This document shows positions 58,478 to 64,000 of a DNA stretch of 64,000 bases, one piece after another (the first letter of the stretch is position 1; each line of letters opens with the position of its first letter). Position numbers and translations under genes: made by a program. The stretch comes from Cyclina sinensis (taxonomy: Eukaryota > Mollusca > Bivalvia > Venerida > Veneridae), in the NCBI GenBank assembly GCA_012932295.1, contig JAAONU010000001.1, positions 21,524,461 to 21,588,460 on the forward strand. Direction: 5' to 3'. The notes under the pieces were generated by a model, which saw only the letters and a program-made list of their open reading frames with translations, was not told where the DNA came from and made no database searches.

Positions 58478-58748
58478 ATGAGCTTAAAAAAATTTCGGAA
58501 GACTTGTATGTGTAATGCCACAGCAGCAGGAGTCGTGGGTGGACAGAGAAATGGAAAAGCGCCAAAGAAGAGCGGCATTGACAGCTTTTTTCGCCCGCCG
58601 GGGTGTAGAATGGCCGAGAAGGCAAAACAATGGCAAGAAGAACAATGCCAAAGTGCACAATGATGCCAGGCATCAGGAGCCTCGACGGGTGAACAACCTC
58701 GAAGTGGTCATGGGTAATTTATACCCGGATCTGTCTGCAATGTTTTGA
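58478..58748 (+). pseudogene. Viral-element gene E: small basic protein (one frameshift)
   Basis: The ATG at 58478 has an ideal context (GCCACCATGAGC) and follows a TATA-like TTTATAC at 58451. Its frame starts MSLKKFRKTCMC. A second frame (from 58515) encodes a strongly basic Arg/Asn/Gln-rich peptide (MEKRQRRAALTAFFARRGVE; RRQNNGKKNN) and stops at 58746-58748, 19 nt before a perfect histone-type stem-loop. I take it as one gene with a frameshift after the first dozen codons; alternatively the 77-residue frame from 58515 is the whole gene. The basic character would suit a DNA-binding core protein, which is inference. Confidence 0.55.
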
Positions 58749-58767
58749 ACATCGCAGACCAACCAAC

Positions 58768-58783
58768 GGCTCTTTTCAGAGCC
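58768..58783 (+). terminator. Histone-type 3' stem-loop, gene E
   Basis: GGCTCTTTTCAGAGCC, identical to a common animal histone stem-loop sequence, preceded by CCAAC and followed by ACACAAA. Purine-rich TGAAGAAAAAAGG follows at 58795-58807, about 12 nt downstream. The stem differs from genes C and D by a compensated base pair (C-G to T-A). Confidence 0.9.
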
Positions 58784-59077
58784 ACACAAATGCCTGAAGA
58801 AAAAAGGTAGCAGATTCCAGAGTATTGTCAATATTTTTATCTTTCAAGATAAAAAATGATTTAAAACATGAACATTTTGTTTTTAAAAAAAAATTAACAT
58901 GAACATTTTTTTATTTTTCAAATTATTTAGTTTAATTATAAATCAAATTCAAAACAATTGTTTTCAAATTGTTTTCCATGTTTTCGTCTCTCTGCTGGAA
59001 GTCAGATATCAACTGATGCCAAAGAGAGGGAAGCGCTCATATTTATAGCTGTCCGGCAAGGGAAAGCTCTCAGTAGG

Positions 59078-59085
59078 TATAAATA
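59078..59085 (+). promoter_or_regulatory. TATA box of the polymerase gene
   Basis: TATAAATA 35 nt before the ATG at 59120, preceded by CAGTAGG. Confidence 0.6.
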
Positions 59086-59119
59086 CAAGCGTCATCATCA
59101 GATCTGCACCAGTGCGACG

Positions 59120-61779
59120 ATGGCTCTGGTACCGTACACAGACAGCTCTAGCAGTGAAGAAGAAAAAGAGAAGAAACAGTTTTGCTTATCTTTAAGTAAA
59201 AAGAGAAAGTGAAGCCAGAAGAAGATGGAGAAGTCACTCAAGTCAGAAAAAACAGAAGCCAAAACAGAAGATAAAACAACAAAAGATAACAAAAGAAAGA
59301 AAGGCAAAGACAAAGACAGAAGCAAAGACAAAGGCAGCGACATAGACAAAGGCAAGAAACAGCCAGACACGGAGCCTGAAACAGAGCCGGCCATCGTACC
59401 CGTTCCAAACCTGAGTCAGTATTTTAATATCAAGGCAAGATCTGAGCACAAGTCGTAAATTCAAGACACAAAGCAGGATGTATGATGTGACGTTTCAAGC
59501 TTATGAACAGCCATTTGAATTTACCCATCAGCTATTTGAAATGATGGTGAATGAGATGAAACAGCAGTGCGAGGCCTAGCCCCGAGATAAAATTCGCATC
59601 TCCATTACCCACCCCAGTCTGAACTTTGACATTCATGTTCCGTTTGACAATGTATCAGAAATCACAGGCGAAAGGCTACTCGATGAAATTGAGAAGGTAG
59701 TGCAGAGCAGAAATCACCCACGTAGGACCCTTGGACTTTTACAAACCCGGCAGCATGAAACCTGAAGCTCGACAAGCCTTTCTAGCCTGGTACGAGGAAA
59801 AGGTCAAACAAAAAGCCGTATTCGCTTTTCAGAAAGAAATGGAACAGTACTGTATCTCAGACATGGATATTTTACGACGCGGTTGTAGCGAGTTTCGCTT
59901 CCTATTCATGAGCAGCGATCAGATTGACCCTTTCATCGAAGCCACCACTTTAGCGCAGGCCTGCAACAAAGCATGGCGTAAAAATTCAATGCCTGCTCAG
60001 AGTTTGGCTGTCATTTCTGATGCAGGCTATCCACACAAGGTACGATACTCCATGAAAGGTGTACGATGGCTGCAGGCCTTCGCTACCAAGACCCAACGGT
60101 CTATTTGCCATGCCTTAAACGGAGGCGAAGTGCAGATCGGACCCTATACCGTAGACGGATATGACCAGGCAAACAACACCGTATATGAGTTTCTAGGCTG
60201 CTTTTTTCACGGATGTCCGATTTGTTTTCCAAACCGAAGCCTTGAGAATCCCTATACGTTAGAAACAATGCGTGCCTTGTATGGGAAAACCAAAGCTAGG
60301 CTGAATGACCTAAAAAGCAGAGGCTATGAAGTGGTGACCTTGTGGGAATGCCAACTGGACCAGCAGGTCAAGACTCAACCCGAGTTCAAGACTCTCATGG
60401 ACCAATTGTATCCGGGAATGGACTCCATACAGCCCCGTGAGATTCTATTCGGAGGGTGGACTAAAGCAGATCAGCTCTACTTTGAAGTCGATGAGACATG
60501 CCAACAGGAAATCAAGTATGCCGATATCTGTTCTCTCTATCCTTATGTACAAAGCATACTCTGTTGGTCATCCCTATATATTAAGCCGAGAACAGATTGA
60601 CGTGAGAAAAATCCGCCACTACAGAGTCTTAATCAAGTGCCAGGTGCTTCCCCCACAAGATTTATGGATGCCGGTTCTCCCGCTTCACTGTCAGCATAAA
60701 ATGGTCTTTACCCTTTGCCGTACTTGTGCGGAACGGGGAGAGTGTTTTTGCCAGCATCCGCTTTCAGAGCGAGCACGTATGAGGACGTGGACCTCCGTCG
60801 AATTAGCCAAAGCCTTGGACTTGGGATATCAAGTCTTAGATGTGTATTACGTATCACACTGGGATCAGTGGAGTACAGAGACGTATGAAAAGTACATCAA
60901 CAAGTATCTACGCATGAAACAAGAGGCCGGCGGCTATCCAGACTGGGTGAAAAACCAGACCGACCAAGCCATATTTAAACAAGACTACTTTGAGGCAGAG
61001 GGTATTCGACTGGAAGACTTGAAAAAGAATGCCGGAAAAAGAGTTTTTGCCAAGACGATGCTGAATTGCCCGTGGGGTAAAAATGCACAGAATAATGTGC
61101 TTCCGAAGATCGAGTACGTAGATGACCTATCTCGATTTTACGACATCTTGTCAGACTCGGCCCACAAGCAAGTGGAACTATGTGGACTTTTTTGACCGCA
61201 AGGGATTTGTGCGCTGATGAGTTACACAGATCAAAATGACAGGTTCGAGCCTCATGCTTCTGCCAATGTAGTGGTGGCCTCGTTTGTGACCGCGTATGCT
61301 CGACTGGAACTCTACCACGTCTTGGAACGTTTGGGCGAAAGAGTGCTGTACTTTGACACAGACAGTTGCATGTACGTGTATGATCCGGACCAGTACAACA
61401 TTCCTATTGTCAACAGTCGCTTCGGACAATAGACGGATGAAGTTCCTGAAGACCGCATTGTGACATTCGTGTCTCTAGGTACGAAAAACTACGGCTATGA
61501 ATACATCGAGAACGGTGTGCGCCACACGAAATGCAAAGTCAAAGGCATCAAGTTAGATTACAACACGTCCCAGTTAGTGAATTTCAAGAGCATGGTGGCC
61601 TGTGTGAAAGATAGAAACAAATACTCGCTGGAGATCGAATACCCTTGCCGCATCAAAAAACATCGCAGCCGCAAAGTAGTTTCTGAAAGACAAACCAAAA
61701 CGTTTCGATCCGTCTACCAAAACGCGTGGTGGTGGCTGGAACATATAAGACGGTGCCTTACGGCTATCATCATTCTTGA
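59120..61779 (+). pseudogene. polB: Protein-primed-type family B DNA polymerase, exonuclease part deleted
   Basis: Family role: replication of linear DNA of Polintons and adintovirus-like viruses. Start at 59120 (MALVPYTDSSSSEEEK), then in-frame TGA at 59210, a Lys/Asp-rich stretch (nuclear-targeting-like) and a frameshift near 59450. The conserved N-terminal domain follows (VTFQAYEQPFEF; IHVPFDNVSEITGE) with TAG at 59577-59579. Near 59720-59735 the sequence jumps from that domain to GPLDFYKPGSMKPEAR, so the 3'-5' exonuclease region usual in this family is missing. Then come HGCPICFPNRS, palm motif A DICSLYP (Asp codon 60523), frameshift about 60560, motif B KTMLNCPWGK, frameshift about 61190, motif C YFDTDS (first Asp codon 61355), TAG at 61430-61432, and a last frameshift into the standard C-terminus (KTVPYGY) with TGA at 61777-61779. 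Clearly inactive. Confidence 0.85.
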
Positions 61780-62416
61780 TCTGAGTGATGATGGAAACGC
61801 CTGCAGAAAAAAAGTTGTATCGACGAGTATAGCGCAACTACGGAACAAAGCATGCATAAAACAAAAACAGATGACTCTACCATAAATGCGGATGAATTTG
61901 AGTCCATAGCAGACGATAACAGACTACCGTCCACACCATCTGTTCGAAAAGGCTTCCTTAAATACGCAAAACGCATTTGTGCGATTATCTATTGAACGTT
62001 GCTACAGAAGAAAGACGCTATGACCCCCTTTTTTATCGTGGTGGGACGACAAAGAAAAGGAACAATGTAAAAACATGTTGAGATGGTATATGCACAACAA
62101 TTATGCTCGTAGTTATTTCGAAGATATGTACAGTAAGAAAGAGACACTTTACACTAGACAAATGGTAGCCGATATTCTCGTAAGACACTACGGAAAAAGT
62201 ATCCAGTTTTGTGAAATGGAAGAGTGTCTCTACGCCAACCAAGGATGGCACGAGTCACTTGAAACGAACCGGTTGTTGTGTCTCAACTCTGAGGAAAAAG
62301 TTCTTCTCATTTTCAATCACTGCATAAGCGATAAACTTGACGAGATTCTATATACGATACGCGATATGGCACAACTCTTGTTGTTAAAGCGAGAGCACAT
62401 TTACTTTTGTTGTTAA
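61780..62416 (+). pseudogene. Viral-element gene F (broken), unknown function
   Basis: Several short frames appear to be pieces of one gene. ATGs at about 61787 and 61849 open frames with DDSTINADEFESIADDNRL and SVRKGFLKYAKRI. After stops and shifts the longest frame (62075-62416) reads MLRWYMHNNYARSYFEDMYS, then TRQMVADILVRHYGKS and ends Leu-rich. The frame stays open upstream to about 62030 (SWWDDKEKEQCKN). No family recognised. A 29-bp tandem duplication at 62378-62434 falls on its end and may have displaced the original stop. Confidence 0.4.
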
Positions 62417-62434
62417 AGCGGGAGCACATTTAAC
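62378..62434 (+). repeat. 29-bp tandem duplication
   Basis: The stretch TTGTTGTTAAAGCGAGAGCA (and on to CATTTAC) is repeated once directly with one base change (GCGGGAGCA). It lies at the end of gene F. Confidence 0.85.
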
Positions 62435-62481
62435 CAAAATGTGTTAGCCGTGGCGTATTAGAATCACAACCGTTCTTCACT

Positions 62482-62796
62482 ATGACAGACGTATTACCAC
62501 CAGCTGTAGCCAAGCGTATCTTCAAGGACTGGGTAGAAGAGCCATGGATTTCACTTCGCTACATCTTGGACTACGACTTGTATAAGTTGGCCTCATTCAA
62601 GCTATCTGCACAAAACAAGGACCCAGACATTCGGGCCTGTCTGAAAAATCCTTCAACAATGGTCACCTTTAAAGCTCTGGTCACAGAAACAGTGGCAAGG
62701 GAGAATCTTCATCTGAATGTAGAGGTCATCCATCCGTTATCGTGGTCTCGCTTTGTTGTAGACAATGACCAAGTTCTCAGGCATCTTCAGGACTAG
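62482..62796 (+). CDS. Viral-element gene G: 104-residue protein, unknown
   Basis: Uninterrupted frame from the ATG at 62482. It is mostly helical and moderately charged, with no signal or membrane segment. A central block (ASFKLSAQ...IRACLKNPSTMVTFKALV) resembles a block in gene J (63564-63764; YSFKL...IARWLRTPNLYVEFKQAL), so G and J may be paralogues. It is GC-richer than the flanking host DNA. No family recognised, and no histone-type stem-loop follows it. Confidence 0.6.
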   Translation: MTDVLPPAVAKRIFKDWVEEPWISLRYILDYDLYKLASFKLSAQNKDPDIRACLKNPSTMVTFKALVTETVARENLHLNVEVIHPLSWSRFVVDNDQVLRHLQD

Positions 62797-62881
62797 AAGC
62801 GCGGAGGGTGTGTAGCGTTCAAATAACAGTTCGGCATCCAATGAAAAGGACAGATGTCAAGTAACAGCTTCATTTGAAAGC

Positions 62882-63417
62882 ATGGTCTCAGCCGATGAAG
62901 ACCTATCTTGCCTGCCTCCAGAATTGCGACACTTGATTTATCACCATTTGGTAGCCATGTCATGCAAGAGTGTGGCTTTCAAGGAGGAACTTTACCGGGC
63001 CTGTCTCCAGCGACGATGGCAGCTTATCCAAGATACTGCATTACACAGCAACAACGGATACAGAAAAGCCGTTCAAATGCTGAGATGTTTTCTAGAAAAA
63101 ATAGAAGAAAGGACCAGTCGAAGGAGCGCTACATAGGTCTTGTGAAACATAGAGAGTTAGTCTGCTTTTTACAGAGTCATCTGTTCAAGACGTGTCATTT
63201 TTTCATGCGGAATCACATCCCGGACGATGTCAGCAACAAAGTGTTAAGGGCTCGACAGAATTTTCACATTCTTTTTACTCAAGGCATGACACGGGATGAA
63301 GAAGTACAAGAGGATGGCATTTCGTATCTAAGTGACTATTATCCCTTCCTCTATGGCTATATCCTGTTCGAGAAGCTTACCTCTGCAATGATGGTAAGAA
63401 GTATCATTCCCGCATAA
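62882..63417 (+). pseudogene. Viral-element gene H: about 178-residue protein with F-box-like start (one frameshift)
   Basis: The ATG at 62882 opens DLSCLPPELRHLIYHHLVAM, which resembles the start of an F-box (LPxEL..I...L). The frame continues helical (RRWQLIQDTALHS) to about 63120. There a shift is needed into the frame that carries ERYIGLVKHRELVCFLQSHL and SYLSDYYPFLYGYILFEKLT, with stop at 63415-63417. F-box-like proteins recruit ubiquitin ligases in many large DNA viruses. The match here is short and could be chance. Confidence 0.5.
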
Positions 63418-63420
63418 GCC

Positions 63421-63561
63421 ATGACAAATTTGTCACGCTCAGTACTGACGGCCAGAGAAACGGTGGATGATTTAGGGATGAATCACGGTCCTGTCATTTT
63501 TCAAATAGGAAACCGGAGTCTATTAGACACTAGGCTGAATCAAGAACCAGTATTGGTCTAG
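63421..63561 (+). CDS. Viral-element gene I: 46-residue reading frame
   Basis: It starts 3 nt after the gene H stop (MTNLSRSVLTARETVDDLG) and ends in TAG at 63559-63561, 2 nt before the next ATG. The tight packing supports it as a small gene or as a piece of a larger gene. No family recognised. Confidence 0.4.
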   Translation: MTNLSRSVLTARETVDDLGMNHGPVIFQIGNRSLLDTRLNQEPVLV

Positions 63562-63563
63562 CC

Positions 63564-63764
63564 ATGGAACATAGCAGACGTATTTTCGAAGTGCCCCTCT
63601 ATAGAAAGGCATTGATCTACTCTTTTAAACTGGTGACACCAAGCGGTACGCAAACCAGAGATTCTATTGCCAGATGGTTGAGAACCCCTAACCTGTACGT
63701 GGAATTTAAGCAAGCCCTCCATTACCTATTGATGTTTGGACGTGTCCAAGACGTTCTACCTTGA
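63564..63764 (+). CDS. Viral-element gene J: 66-residue protein, possible paralogue of gene G
   Basis: The frame starts MEHSRRIFEVPLYRKALIYS and contains SFKL, a ten-residue linker, then IARWLRTPNLYVEFKQALHY. The arrangement SFKL...I..(W/C)L(R/K)xP...V.FK.A/L is shared with gene G. It starts 2 nt after gene I and ends 3 nt before gene K. Function unknown. Confidence 0.5.
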   Translation: MEHSRRIFEVPLYRKALIYSFKLVTPSGTQTRDSIARWLRTPNLYVEFKQALHYLLMFGRVQDVLP

Positions 63765-63767
63765 ACG

Positions 63768-63881
63768 ATGGAGGAATGGATGACCGAGGTGGTGGACAAC
63801 CCTTTCGTGATAGACTTTCTGTGGTCCTTAAGTTCTTGTCATAGTAACTTTGAAATACCCATTGAGTTTGATGATTCATAA
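63768..63881 (+). CDS. Viral-element gene K: 37-residue reading frame
   Basis: It starts MEEWMTEVVDNPFVIDFLWS and ends in an acidic tail (EFDDS). The core NPFVIDFLWSL again resembles the P-x3-V-x-F-K-x-x-L block of genes G and J, so it may be the end of gene J split by a frameshift, or a third small paralogue. AATAAA overlaps its stop (about 63881), so transcripts of this block could be polyadenylated here. Confidence 0.4.
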   Translation: MEEWMTEVVDNPFVIDFLWSLSSCHSNFEIPIEFDDS

Positions 63882-63931
63882 ATAAAAAAAGATTCAAAAC
63901 AGTATGGCGTGTCATTGTTCTTTCATCCCTC

Positions 63932-64000
63932 ATGGAGAACGTCCTGTTGTTTCAGCATCCTTGTAATATATTTATTTCAGGCCCTAGCGGGTCGGGCAAA
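63932..64000 (+). CDS. P-loop ATPase, N-terminal end only (runs off the window)
   Basis: From the ATG at 63932 the frame starts MENVLLFQHPCNIFISGPSG and continues S-G-K at the window edge. GPSGSGK is a Walker A motif, and the preceding QHP..IFISG pattern is typical of small ATPases encoded beside polB in Polinton- and adintovirus-like elements, where such ATPases are thought to package DNA. Only 23 residues are visible, so the assignment to the packaging family rests on context. Confidence 0.6.
   Translation, partial: MENVLLFQHPCNIFISGPSGSGK

Larger units (their letters stand above)
55438..64000. mobile_element. Integrated virus-like element (Maverick/Polinton- or adintovirus-like), right end outside the window
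   Basis: A compact, GC-richer, gene-dense stretch with two minus-strand and many plus-strand genes. The only confidently named genes are a family B DNA polymerase of the protein-primed Polinton/adintovirus type (59120-61779) and a P-loop ATPase start (63932). Most genes are broken by frameshifts or stops, so this copy is old. No retrovirus-like integrase, protease or capsid gene is in the window; the diagnostic ones should lie to the right. Left boundary is inferred from the change in composition and the G-rich repeat. Confidence 0.7.

Noticed and set aside
55749..58783. Hairpins as remnants of a host histone gene cluster
   Set aside because: No histone H1, H2A, H2B, H3 or H4 reading frame is seen in any frame nearby; each hairpin follows the stop of an unrelated small gene.
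59098..59464. Minus-strand Ser/Leu/Phe-rich frames
   Set aside because: Antisense of the Lys/Asp-rich N-terminal part of the polymerase gene.

Overview
The window looks like nuclear DNA of a marine bivalve mollusc, or a close lophotrochozoan relative. The background is AT-rich and intron-like. It carries dispersed repeats that I associate with bivalve genomes, and transposon classes common in molluscs: L1/CR1-type LINEs (one with a 2A peptide), BEL/Pao, DIRS and hAT. I recognise no complete host gene. The only host-like coding piece is a possible last exon of a cysteine-rich protein at 29020-29237.

Layout. 1-3660 holds a palindromic element, a perfect 292-bp tandem duplication and three tandem-repeat fields. 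3660-6190 is a DIRS-type retroelement relic on the minus strand, cut in two by a 594-bp element with 12-bp inverted ends. 6.2-21.3 kb is mostly empty apart from minisatellites and a 298-bp MITE. 21.34-26.73 kb is a near full-length but broken LINE (LINE-1). 29457-34620 is a foldback (Galileo-like) structure: inverted arms built of short tandem repeats, 13-bp perfect ends and a 7-bp target duplication. About 38.0-49.2 kb is a minus-strand BEL/Pao retrotransposon. It is interrupted by a second LINE (LINE-2, about 40.67-45.31 kb) and by a 437-bp MITE with a TTAA duplication and a tRNA-like core. 50.1-50.7 kb is an internally deleted LINE (LINE-3). 51066-53918 is a decayed hAT-type transposon.

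From about 55.4 kb to the right edge the composition changes to more GC-rich, compact and gene-dense. This is an integrated, decayed virus-like (Maverick/Polinton- or adintovirus-like) element. It has a protein-primed-type family B DNA polymerase pseudogene (about 59.1-61.8 kb), a run of small genes, and the start of a P-loop ATPase at the window edge. No integrase or capsid gene lies inside the window.

Most interesting point: the left five genes of this element (two minus, three plus) each end at a 16-nt hairpin of the metazoan replication-dependent histone mRNA type. Three are perfect, one has a G.U pair and one is imperfect; four have purine-rich sequence downstream. Four copies of a shared 16-bp promoter motif lie next to TATA boxes of the same gene block. 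The polymerase and the genes after it lack the hairpin by eye. This suggests a gene set whose mRNAs use histone-type, SLBP/U7-dependent 3' ends instead of poly(A) tails. A second point: both LINE-1 and LINE-2 join ORF1 and ORF2 in one frame across a KQQ-UAG-(D/E) junction, which suggests stop-codon readthrough.
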